Assembly: GCF_963678635.1 (NCBI RefSeq)
Contig: NC_087065.1
Coordinates: 62,274,754-62,338,753 of the forward strand
DNA length: 64,000 bases
Source of the DNA: Symsagittifera roscoffensis
Lineage: Eukaryota > Xenacoelomorpha > Acoela > Convolutidae
Direction: 5' to 3'
Shown: positions 1 to 12,040 of the stretch, one piece after another
Position numbering within the stretch: position 1 is the stretch's first letter
Layout: the number at the start of each line of letters is the position of its first letter
Translations under genes and position numbers: made by a program
Notes under the pieces: generated by a model
The model's input: only the letters and a program-made list of their open reading frames with translations
What the model was told of the DNA's origin: nothing
Databases searched by the model: none

Positions 1-2340
1 TTTTTTGAAGAGTACAGATGTCTGAAAAAATTTTGAGTCAGTAGTTATTCAGATTAAAAACAGAGTAACAGTTAATCTCAAGCATAAAGAATCATGGACT
101 GCTATTAATAGGCAAAACTATTTTCCCAATCGGATCCCAATGGCACAAAAACCTAATAATGTTCACACGAAACTGTCCAGCAGGATCGAAATCAAAAATC
201 TGCCATTTGTTTGTAATGACTTGGACGCAGTGAAATTTCTTATACTACGAAATTGAGCTAATCAAAACACAATAATATAACGAGAAAGCTTCATTGTCAA
301 TCATTCTGGTGAAAGTGTTTTCAAACGGCGAGCTGTACTGGAAGTGACTATCCAAAATGAAAATCAGGCAAGTTGTATAGGAGACTGTCAAAAAGTTTGA
401 GAACGATATCCTACAAAATGCTGGAGTGTGTGGAAAGTTATTTTCTGTTCTATCAGAACATGAGTATTCAAAATGTGAAATTACATGGCAAACAAAATGA
501 AGGTTATCATGTGGATTGATGCTTCTTTCGTAAAGACTGTAAACTCGTTTCACAGTTCAGACAATGGTTTGTAGATGATTCAATAAAAGACAAACCCAAC
601 AATATGCAACGCGATTGAACTTCTTATGAAGATTATTCAATAAAGATATTCAGCACCCTTCCCTCCACAGATTAACCATATCAACTCAGCAACACTAAAA
701 AATTGATGCTGGTGAAACTCTAATATCAGTAAACAGTAACAATAAGAATCTTTCGCGATTGTTTCTGATAAAAAAGTCGATGTTGCTCCCACGGTGACTT
801 TGATGCAAACCATGGAACCTAAAGTTTGTTTGGCCTCAGAAAAGCTTCCGAAACATCTCAACAATTCGAGAATCCTGGCTCCGAGTAAGTCCGATGTACA
901 GAAAAGGATAAACTGCAATAGGGTCGTAGACTTCCATGATTATACCGACTCTCCAAAAATTAACCAAAGTTTCAACTAAAAAAGACCGACAATTGTACTC
1001 TTCAAAAAAAACTAGAATAAAACTTCCGCGTTCAGTCTCGATTTTTTCCCTGAAGAAAAAAAGAGAAAAAATTCGAACTGAGGAACAGTGAATTTTAGTA
1101 AATTGACCCCACTGATTCAATTATATATAAAATTTTGAAAATACTTTTTTCTCACTAAAAGCATTCGGTTTGGGGAATCCTACAGAATTTCCTTCCATTC
1201 CGAAAAAATCTCAACTTTACAGGAAAGGACTAGTTTTAGTTGTGACATTCGACCAGAATGACCTGAAATGCATGTCAGGAAAAAACGAGTTTTTATCTGG
1301 AGCAGTTTAATGAAAAAATTGGCGAGTTAGGAGAAGTCAATTTGGAGTGACAAAACTATTTTCAAAATTTGGATTTGTGCGTGCATGACACGTAACAGAT
1401 TTAATTTTTGCAAACATTGAAACCGCGAACATCAGAACAAAGAGTTTCGCTAGAACAAACAATAAGGATAGGAAATTAAAGCGAACGACAGAATCGTAGT
1501 TGAAGGCCTTTGCGGAAGAGCATTACCAATAGTGCTGCTGCAAGAGAATGAGAACTCAATTCTTACAACTTTTAGTTTCTGGGTATGTCCTGAGTTGCAT
1601 TTAATTAAAATTCAATTCTTTTTCCAGAATATGAGAAGCTAGGAGCTGAGGGAAAGGCTTGATTCATCGCCGATGGATATGATGATTTTTATCTACTGAA
1701 CAAAAACAATAGTAATATGATAATTAAGCAGTAGCCCTGAAATTCAGTGACCTGCTAGTCTGGGGATACTCAAACCCAGCCATGAGCTCACCATTTTTGC
1801 TCAAAATTAAATTAATTTGCGCGTTTTGGCCGATAGCATAAAATAGAAACATTTTTGTCAATTCAATGTTAATTGAACTGGCTTTGGTAGAGACGGTTAA
1901 AAGCATGTGAAGCTGTGTTTAGACGATAGCCAGTCGTTTCAGAACCTAGCTTTGTTCTCCGCCGATATGTACTTCCGGGCGATAATTACAATTCTCATGC
2001 TTCAATCAGCAGAGGTTTCAACTATCTATAGCTTAAACTGTAATTTAATCCAAAAACTTGATATTCTGCAAGATTTTTTGTGGCTGCAAACAATGTCAGT
2101 GGACTAATGATTGTTTGGTAGGCTAGTCTTGGTACAAGTAACAAACTAATATTTTCTAAACTTGCATCTCAATTAGTTAGATTCACTTCAAGAGACCACA
2201 AATTTGTTAATACTTGTTTGAATCTGAAAAACTATAGGGTAATTTCAAAGAAATGGCTCTGAGTCTCAAAATTCAATGTAGTGAAACCTCAACGTTTTCG
2301 ACTGGAGATTGTAAGGCTCTCATATGATGAAAACAACATC
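1..2340. repeat. Foldback repeat, forward arm F1
   Basis: Bases 30 to about 2340 are the forward arm. The same sequence recurs directly at 8094 (offset 8063) and from 11240 (offset 9702), and in reverse complement at 5583-7866. The first 26 bases match the reverse complement of about 9049-9075, so a head-to-head junction lies at about 30. Only short, non-conserved frames are present and I recognise no gene. Confidence 0.85.
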
Positions 2341-5300
2341 TCAATGTTTTTTGTCCGAAAGACGCTGGAGTTAAGAGATTCAGAACGCTAAAGCATCCAA
2401 ACTGAGATGAGTTTTTTAATACTCATGAAGACCTAAAAATTATAATTTTGCGTGCCTAAACTGTTTTAAACTACAATATTTCTTGTCTATCAAAGCGAAT
2501 TTGAGTCTGTTTCACCCAATTAAAGTTCACCATCTGATCATCTTTCGTTGTATGTGTTCAAAAAAATCACAGCGTTTAACGAAAACAAGACCTATTTACT
2601 AGAAATTGCACGAAACAATTTTAGATGATAAAAAGCGTCTTATACAAAAAACTTCCATCTTTTTGTTCAATAATTTTTTTGCTGCTCACCAGGATTTAGT
2701 TTTTAATTATCAAGATCTGCTAAAAAACTTTCAAAACAAAAGAAAAGAAAAAAGAATTTCATTAAATTTCCATGTTAAAGCATCGCGAAAAACTGTTGCG
2801 CAATTCAGTTAGCTCATACATTTCCACTGCTGTCAAAACTAAAAAATATCAATTTCTTCTAGCAAATTTGCATGAGTTAGAAAAGATTAGTAGATATTTC
2901 TTTTAAAAAAACAAAGAAAACGAATCCGTACAGTTTTGAACGAGTTCCAAAGTTTTGAATCAAAAGACTTAAAATTTTTTTTTTTAATTTCTAAATTTAT
3001 GGAAAAAATTACGGTAGACGTTATCCTTTTAACAACAAAATTTGAACTCCTTTTTGAATTCAAGAGCTTTTGCATTGCTTTTTATCAAACCAAACAGTTT
3101 CTGTTTCGAATGGCAAAATTAATTTTTTGTTGAAAAAAAGTGGGAGAAAAATGACCAGCAGCCCTTTACCGAGCTGGAAAAGTTAGATGAGATTAAAAAA
3201 TGAACATAAATGTGTTCTGGGACCAGAAGAACTCACGTCTGGCTTATACAGGAAATTCTATGATGAACACATTAGTATAGGAGCAAAAGTTAGACTTTTT
3301 ACACTTTCAATTGCCTTTTTCTTTCTAGTTTTTACCTCGCAAAAACAAAACTGTTGCTAAAAACAAAAAAAGGCAAATATAATGCAAGACGTTAGACCCG
3401 TAAGTCTTCTGAACAGTGATAGTAATTTTTTCCGTGTGTTATGCGAAAAATTGAAAACAATTTTTGAAATATTGTCAAGGACACCAATATATTTATAAAG
3501 ACCAGATGCATACAGATGCATTCATCAACTTTTCCAACTACGAACATTTCGTGGAAGCTCTTGAAAATTGTAGATTTTACAAATATTAAAACAAAACGTT
3601 TTAATCGATGAATTTCATTTGATGCATTTGATGCTGGTCCAAAGCTGTTTTGTTTTGAATTCATTCAATCATTCTAAATTTAACGTGACGCTGTGTATTA
3701 ATAAAAAATTTATAGATTTAAACATATATTTGAAGTCATTGATTTTTAGTAGGTCTTTTTGGCAACCTTTTATTTGCTTGTGAGGCACAGTTTAGATTAT
3801 TTATAAAATCAAAGTAGCGAGCAATCTGGTCTAAAAAAAAGGAGTAGCGTGCAAATTAAAACACCAGATGCATAGAAGTTTGCAGAATTCTAAGAATCGT
3901 TTACCCTGAAACAATAGACAACAAGAAAAAATGGGTAGTAAAATTTGAGTTTTAAATTTTTTTGGAGAGAGTCGACAGATTGCTTTTCCTAAAAATCATG
4001 ATGGTTTAAATCTAAATTTTTATCGCATCTTTTCTTTGTTTTCAAATAGCCGCTTCTCCGGAAAATAAGCCAAAGTAAAGAATCTTTCGCTGAGCTTCAT
4101 CCGCCATAGTAAAAAAAATGGGCAATTTATAGTTCACGCCGTAGTTTTTTATAAACTTGAAACTTGACTTTCTTTTTGATTTTGATCAAAATGAAAGCAG
4201 GGTGGGAAGACTACTATTTATAGCAAACCAGCTAACTACAGATAAGTTTAATAGTAAAAAAAAAGTGGGCAATTTATAGTTGACGCCGTAGTTTTTTATA
4301 AACTTGAAACTTGACTTTCTTTTTGATTTTGATCAAAATGAAAGCAAGGTGGGAAGACTACTATTTATAGCAAACCAGCTAACTACACATAAGTTTAATT
4401 TGAAAAAGATGGAATTTGAATAGATATCTCTTAAGCTAACTGTTTATTTACACGCCAAAATGTATGAACTCAAAACATAGCTTAATAAAAAAGTGTTGAA
4501 ATGAGCATTCACCGGTAATTCGCAAGCTTGGAAAGTTAATTTGGGCTCATTAATGAAGTATAAACTGGTTTCAATAATTTTCTTTAGCTTTTTTCTAAGC
4601 GAGATTACTTAATTTAAGTGAAACCGAGCTAAAAATTTATGAAAAAAAACAAAGAAGCAAATGTATGAAATAGATTTGGTTTTTGCTGTTTGCTTTTTGA
4701 CAAAGAAAAATGTGTTTACAACTTTTAACCCTTATTGAAACAAAAACGTTATGATTTGCTTAGATTTCAATTTAGATTCTAAAATTCTCAACACTTATGT
4801 GTGTCAAAGATGAAACAGTGGATCAAACAATGATAACAATGATACATTCCAAGCCTTAAAAAATTAAAAGATAAAGCAAAATTTTAATGCTTAGTCAAAT
4901 CTAAGGAAAAAAAGGCAGCTACAACTTATTGTGTCAAAAAAAAACTTATTGTGTCATTTTTGTCTAGATATATAGCCTGTCAACATTTCTATCAAACCAA
5001 ATATATCAGGTCGTATAGTTGAATGCATTTGAACGAAAACAATACAAGGAAGTTGTTTCTTAAGCATATGGAAAAAAAACCTTCCTTTCTCATCCAAACC
5101 TTTGCATGCAAAAGCACCCGCAGTGTTAATTTATGTCCTTGCCAATTTTTTTTTGTTGCGCGAGATAGAAATGTGGCGTTAAAAAGTCTTAATTCATGCC
5201 AGCTATCTTGCAATTGTCCATTTTAGTTTTAGGATAGCAAACGAAACTGAAGTTTGAAAAAGTGACGTGTCACAGAGTTTTAATTGGCGTTATGGTTTAA

Positions 5301-5580
5301 GGAACACAGGGTACAATATGAAACTTTCAATATGATGGATTTTCACTGGAAGTGATATTTAGTTTGCTCAGGTTGGTTAATTATTCAGGCAAGCCCTGAT
5401 TTGCAAACTAATTTAGAAAAGTTTGATTGTGCTGCTGGATTAGGTTGTGGCATGCTAGATTCGGTAGCCAGTTGTACCAATGAGGATCTGGTCTTTTTGA
5501 ATCAATCAAAAAGAAACAAATTGTTTTTCAAAACTGATTTTGATTGACAGGACAACGGTGAATTCATGTATAAGTCTGCA
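2340..5580. repeat. Foldback repeat, spacer S1
   Basis: AT-rich sequence between the inverted arms, repeated directly at about 12040-15150 and in part at 18950-20960. It holds a local tandem duplication at about 4105-4400. No transposase, reverse transcriptase or other protein domain is visible in any frame. Confidence 0.8.
4105..4400. repeat. 147-bp tandem duplication inside S1
   Basis: Two nearly identical 147-bp units; the shared stretch GGCAATTTATAGTT begins at 4121 and at 4268. The equivalent place in the sister spacer (about 13825) has a single unit. Confidence 0.9.
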
Positions 5581-5582
5581 GA

Positions 5583-7866
5583 GACAATTTTTTTAAAATT
5601 AGCATATAGTTTGTCAGATTCAAACAAGTATTGACAAAATTGTGGTCTGCTGAAGTGAAACTAACTAATTGAGATGCAAGTTTAGAGGATACAAGCCACG
5701 AAAAAAATCTAACAGAATATCAAGTTTTTGGATTAAATTACAGTTTAAGCTATAGATAGTTGGAATTTTTGCTGGTTGAAGCATGAGAATTGTAATTTTT
5801 GCCCGGAAGTACATAGTACATACAGGCGGAGAACAAAGCTAGGTTTAAAACGACTGGCTAGTGTCTAAACACAGCTTCACATGCTTTTAACCGTCTCTAG
5901 CAAAGCCAGTTCAATTAACATTGGGTTGCCAAAAACTTTTCTATTCAATGCTATTGGCCAAACCGCGCGAATTAATTTGTTTAAGCAAAAATAGTGAGCT
6001 CATGGCTGGGTTTGAGGATCCCCAGACTAGTAGGTGACTCTTAAATTCAGGGCTACTGCATAATTATCATATTACGATTGTTTTTGTTCAGTAGATAAAA
6101 ATCATCATATCCATCGGCGATGGATTAACCCTTTCCCTCAGCTCCTAGTTTCTCATATTCTGAAAAATGAGTTGAATGTTAATTAAATGCAATTCTGGTC
6201 ATACCAGGAAGCCAGAAGTTGTAAAGCTTGAGTTCTCATTCTCTTCCCGAGACCCTTCAGGATTCTTGAATCCGGTCAAGGAGCGGTCTTGTCGCGGTCT
6301 GGGAAGGGTAACAAAATCTTTCCAATACCCCTCCGAATCCTCAAGAATTGTTCCGAAACGATTGCAGCAGCACAATTGTCACAGCTCGGAATGCTCTTCC
6401 GTAAATGCCTTCAACTACGATTCTGTCGCTCGCTTTAATTTCCTGTCCGTCTTGTTTGTTCTAGCGAAACTCGTTTTTCTGATTTTTGCGGTTTCAGTAT
6501 TCGCGAAAATTAAAATTGTTGCGCACTATCTCCCCAATACCAATCCAAATTTTCAAGAATTGCTCCGAAACGATTGCAGCAGCAGTATTGGGAGTGCTCT
6601 TCCGTAAATGCCTTCAACTACGATTCTGTCGTTCGCTATATTTTCCTGTCCGTCTTGTTTGCTCTAGCGAAACTCGTTGTTCTGATTTTCGCGGTTTCAG
6701 TGTTCGCGAAAATTAAAACTGTTTTGTGTCATGCACGTCCAAACCGAAGTTTTAAAAACTGTTTCGTCACTCTAAATTGACCTCTCCCAAGTCGCCAATT
6801 TTCTCATTAAACTGCTCCAGAAAAAAAATCGTTTTTTTTTCTGCCATGCATTTCAGGTCATTCTGGTCGAATGTCACAATTAAAACTAGTCCCTTCCAGT
6901 AAAATTGAGCTTTTTTGGGAATGGAAGGTAATTCTGTAGGATTCCCCAAACCAAATGCTTTTAGTGAGAAAAAAGTATTTTCAAACTTTTCTAAATAATT
7001 GAATCAGTGGGTTCAATTTACTAAAATTTACTGTTCAGGGAAAAAATCGAGACTGAACGCGGAAGTTTTATTCTAGTTTTTTTTGAAGAGTACAGTTGTC
7101 GGTCTTTTTTAGTTGAAACTTTGGTTAAATTTTGGAGAGTCGGTATAATCATGGAAGTCTACGACCCTATTGCAGTTTATCCTTGTCTGTACATCGGACA
7201 TACTCTGAGACAGGATTCTGCAATTGTTGAGATGTTTCGGAAGCTTTTCTGAGGCCAAACAAACTTCAACTTGCATGGTTTGCTTCAAGCTGACCGTGGC
7301 AGAAACATCGACTTTTTTTGGCAGAAACAATAGCGTCACACTGCGGAAGATTCTCATTGTTACTATATACTGATATCAGAGTTTGTGTTTCCCCAGCATC
7401 TGTTTCTTTAGTGTCGCTGAGTTGATATGATTAATCTGTGGAGGAAGGGGGACTGAATATCTTCATTGAATAATCATCATAAGAAGTTCAATTGCGTTGC
7501 ATTTTGTTGGATTTGTCTTTCATTGAATCATCTACAAACAATTGTCTGAACTGTGAGTAAGGAGCATAAGGTTTTTTCTAAAGAAGCACTAATCCACATG
7601 ATAACCTTCATCTTGTTTGCCATTTAATTTTACAATTTGAGCACTCATGCACTGATAGAACCGGAAACTATATTTTACACACTCTAACGTTTTGTAGGAT
7701 TTCGTTCTCAAATTGTATGACGGTCTCCTAAACAACTTGTCTGATTTTCTTTTTGGATTTTCACTACCAGTACAGCTCGCCCTTTAAAAAATTTTTCTTA
7801 AGAATGATTGACAATGCAGCTTTCTTGTTAAATTATTATATTCTGTATGCATCATTCACCACTAGA
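5583..7866. repeat. Foldback repeat, reverse arm R1
   Basis: Reverse complement of F1: 5640-5700 matches 2150-2210, 5880-5950 matches 1860-1920, 6900-7110 matches 1000-1200 and 7110-7360 matches 780-980. Together F1, S1 and R1 could fold into one giant stem-loop. It contains a 212-bp tandem duplication at 6353-6720. Confidence 0.85.
6353..6720. repeat. 212-bp tandem duplication inside R1
   Basis: CCGAAACGATTGCAGCAGC at 6353 recurs at 6565, and the following TACGATTCTGTCG and GCGAAACTCG stretches repeat with it. The same doubled structure is at 16070/16282 in R3, but the forward arms have one unit. Confidence 0.9.
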
Positions 7867-9975
7867 AACAAATAAAAGTCTCTCGATTTTGTTTGAAAAC
7901 CTAAAGCAGTCGAAAATTAATCATGAAGGTACTTTTTAACCAAGCTCGCAAATAATAAGGAGAAATGTTGACTTCTGCATTAATTTCAGCAAAAATTTCC
8001 TGCACAAAATATAGGGAATTGTATTGTTTATATCAAGAAATATCCTCGCATTAACTTACTTACACTTTTTAATTTCAAAAATCTTGCAAAAAATTTTGAG
8101 TCAGTAGTTATTCAGATTAAAAACAGAGTAACAGTTAATCTCAAGCATAAAGAATCATGGACTGCTATTAATAGGCAAAACTATTTTCCCAATCGGATCC
8201 CAATGGCACAAAAACCTAATAATGTTCACACGAAACTGTCCAGCAGGATCGAAATCAAAAATCTGCCATTTGTTTGTAATGACTTGGACGCAGTGAAATT
8301 TCTTATACTACGAAATTGAGCTAATCAAAACACAATAATATAACGAGAAAGCTTCATTGTCAATCATTCTGGTGAAAGTGTTTTCAAACGGCGAGCTGTA
8401 CTGGAAGTGACTATCCAAAATGAAAATCAGGCAAGTTGTATAGGAGACTGTCAAAAAGTTTGAGAACGATATCCTACAAAATGCTGGAGTGTGTGGAAAG
8501 TTATTTTCTGTTCTATCAGAACATGAGTATTCAAAATGTGAAATTACATGGCAAACAAAATGAAGGTTATCATGTGGATTGATGCTTCTTTCGTAAAGAC
8601 TGTAAACTCGTTTCACAGTTCAGACAATGGTTTGTAGATGATTCAATAAAAGACAAACCCAACAATATGCAACGCGATTGAACTTCTTATGAAGATTATT
8701 CAATAAAGATATTCAGCACCCTTCCCTCCACAGATTAACCATATCAACTCAGCAACACTAAAAAATTGATGCTGGTGAAACTCTAATATCAGTAAACAGT
8801 AACAATAAGAATCTTTCGCGATTGTTTCTGATAAAAAAGTCGATGTTGCTCCCACGGTGACTTTGATGCAAACCATGGAACCTAAAGTTTGTTTGGCCTC
8901 AGAAAAGCTTCCGAAACATCTCAACAATTCGAGAATCCTGGCTCAGAGTAAGTCCGATGTACAGACAAGGATAAACTGCAATGGGGTCGTAGACTTCCAT
9001 GATTATACCAACTTTCCAAAATTTAACCAAAAATTTAAATAAAAAATTCAGACATCTGTACTCTTCAAAAAAAAGTAGAATGAAACTCTCGCAGTCAACC
9101 TCGATTTTTTCTCTGAAAAAAAGAGAAAAATTCAAACTGAGGAACAGTGAATTTTATTAAATTGACCCTACTTCTTAAACAATACAAAAAATTTTGAAAA
9201 TACTTTTCTTTTTTCCCTAAAAGCTTTTGGTTTGGGGAATCCTACAGTATTACTTTCCATTCCAAAAAAAGCTCAACTTTACAGGAAGGGACTAATTTTA
9301 ATTGTGACATTCGACCAGATTGACCTGAAATTCTTGTCAGAAAAAAAAACGAATTTTTATCTGGAGCAGTTTAATGAAAAAATTGGCGAGTTAGGAGAAG
9401 TCAATTTGGAGTGAAAAAACTGTTTTCGAAATTTGGATTTGTGCGTGCATGACACGTAAAAGATTTAATTTTTGCGAACATTGAAACCGCGAACATCAGA
9501 ACAAAGAGTTTCGCTAGAACAAACAATAAGGATAGGAAATTAAAGCGAACGACAGAATCGTAGTTGAAGGCCTTTACGGAAGAGCATTCCGAGTTGTGAC
9601 GATTGTGCTGCTGCAATCGTTTCGGAGCAATTCTCGAGGATTCGGAGGGTTATTGGGAAGATTTTGCTACCCTTCCCAGACCGCGAAAAGACCGCTCTTT
9701 GATCGGATTCAAAAATCCTGATGGGTCTCAGGAAGAGAATGAGAACTCAATTCTTACAACTTTTAGCTTCCTGGTATGTCCTGAGTTGCATTTAATTAAA
9801 ATTCAATTCTTTTTCCAGAATATGAGAAGCTAGGAATTGAAAGAAAGGGTTGATTCATCGCTGATGGATATGATGATTTTTATCTACTGAACAAAAACAA
9901 TAGTAATATGATAATTAAGTAGTAGCCCTGAAGTTAAGTGACCTGCTAGTCTGGGGATACCCAAACCCAGCCATT
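7866..9975. repeat. Foldback repeat, forward arm F2 with outer end
   Basis: 8094-9050 is nearly identical to 31-1000. The outer part 7866-8093 is the reverse complement of sequence also seen at about 24190-24420 and just upstream of ENDOV (28955-29030). The arm is cut at about 9975, inside the GGGGATACCCAAACCCAGCC stretch, and joins a reverse fragment. Confidence 0.8.
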
Positions 9976-10337
9976 TCTGTACATTGGACATACTCTGAGC
10001 CAGGATTCTGAAATTGTTGAGATGTTTCGGAAGCTTTTCTAAGGTCAAACAAACTTTAGGTTCCATAGTTTGCTTCATAGTGACCGTGGGAGCAACATCG
10101 ACTTTTTTGTAAGAAACAATCGCGTCACACCGCGGAAGATTCTCATTGTTACTATATACTGATATCAGAGTTTGTGTTTCTCCAGCATCTGTTTCTTTAG
10201 TGTCGGTGAGTTGACATGATCAATCTGTGGAGGGAGGGGGACTGAATATCTTCATTGAACAATCATCATAAGAAGTTCAATTGCGTTGCATTTTGTTGGA
10301 TTTGTCTTTCATTGAATCATCTACAAACAATTGTAAT
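9976..10337. repeat. Foldback repeat, short reverse fragment R2
   Basis: Reverse complement of about 560-905 of F1, including the block that reads AGATGTTTCGGAAGCTTTTC. It ends at a head-to-head junction with F3 near 10337. Confidence 0.8.
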
Positions 10338-12040
10338 CATCTACAAAAAAGTCGATGTTGCTCCCACGGTGATTTTGATGCAAACCATGGAACCTAAAGT
10401 TTGTTTGGCCTCAGAAAAGCTTCCGAAACATCTCAACAATTGGAGAATCCTGGCTCAGAGTAAGTCCGATGTACAGACAAGGATAAACTGCAATAGGGTC
10501 GTAGACTTCCATGATTATACCAACTTTCCAAAATTTAACCAAAAATTTAAATAAAAAATTCAGACATCTGTACTCTTCAAAAAAAAGTAGAATGAAACTC
10601 TCGCATTCAACCTCAATTTTTCTCTGAAAAAAAGAAAAAAATTCAAACTGAGGAACAGTGAATTTTAGTAAATTGACCCTACTTCTTAAACAATACAAAA
10701 AATTTTGAAAATACTTTTCTTTTTTCCCTAAAAGCTTTTGGTTTGGGGAATCCTACAGTATTACTTTCCATTCCAAAAAAAGCTCAACTTTACAGGAAGG
10801 GACTAATTTTAATTGTGACATTCGACCAGATTGACCTGAAATTCTTGTCAGAAAAAAAAACGAATTTTTATCTGGAGCAGTTTAATGAAAAAATTGGCGA
10901 GTTAGGAGAAGTCAATTTGGAGTGACAAAACTGTTTTCAAAATTTGGATTTGTGCGTGCATGACACGTAACAGTTTTAATTTTTGCGAACATTGAAACCG
11001 CGAACATGAGAACAAAGAGTTTCGGTAGAACAAACAATAAGGATAGGAAATTAAAGCGAACGACAGAATCGTAATTGAAGGCCTTTACGGAAGAGCGATT
11101 CAAGTTGTGACAATTGTGCTGCCGCAATCGTTTTGGAGCAATTTTCGAGGATTCGGAGGGGTATTGGGAAGATTTTGCTACCCTTCCCAGACCGCGACAA
11201 GACCGGTCTTGGACCGGATTCAAGAATCCTGAAGGGTCTCGGGAAGAGAATGAGAACTCAATTCTTACAACTTTTAGTTTCTGGGCATGTCTTGAGTTGC
11301 ATTTAATTAAAATTCAATTCTTTTTCCAGAATATGAGAAGCTAGGAGCTGAGGGAAAGGGTTGATTCATCGCCGATGGATATGATGATTTTTATCTACTG
11401 AACAAAAACAATAGTAATATGATAATTAAGCAGTAGCCCTGAAATTCAGTGACCTGCTAGTCTGGGGATACTCAAACCCAGCCATGAGCTCACCATTTTT
11501 GCTCAAAATAAAATTAATTTGCGCGTTTTGGCCGATAGCATAAAATAGAAACATTTTTGTCAATTCAATGTTAATTGAACTGGCTTTGGTAGAGACGGTT
11601 AAAAGCATGTGAAGCTGTGTTTAGACGATAGCCAGTCGTTTCAGAAGCTAGCTTTGTTCTCCGCCGATTTGTACTTCAGGGCGATACTTACAATTCTCAT
11701 GCTTCAATCAGCAGAAGTTTCAACTATCTATAGCTTAAACTGTAATTTAATCCAAAAACTTGATATTCTGCAAGATTTTTTGTGGCTGCAAACAATGTCA
11801 GTGGACTAATGATTGTTTGGTAGGCTAGTCTTGGTACAAGTAACAAACTAATATTTTCTAAACTTGCATCTCAATTAGTTAGATTCACTTCAAGAGACCA
11901 CAAATTTGTTAATACTTGTTTGAATCTGAAAAACTATAGGGTAATTTCAAAGAAATGGCTCTGAGTCTCAAAATTCAATGTAGTGAAACCTCAACGTTTT
12001 CGACTGGAGATTGTAAGGCTCTCATATGATGAAAACAACA
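10338..12040. repeat. Foldback repeat, forward arm F3
   Basis: Direct copy of F1 from about position 768 onwards. From 11240 it is almost identical to 1540 onwards (offset 9702). There is no recognised gene. Confidence 0.85.

Noticed and set aside
245-553. 102-codon minus-strand frame, identical at 8308
   Set aside because: Identity reflects the young direct repeat. The more diverged reverse-arm copies at 7560-7860 and 23000-23200 do not keep the frame.
2606-2812. Lys-rich 68-codon frame in the spacer, also at 12308
   Set aside because: The composition reflects AT-rich DNA. The frame is not kept in the third spacer copy, and there are no splice or start features.
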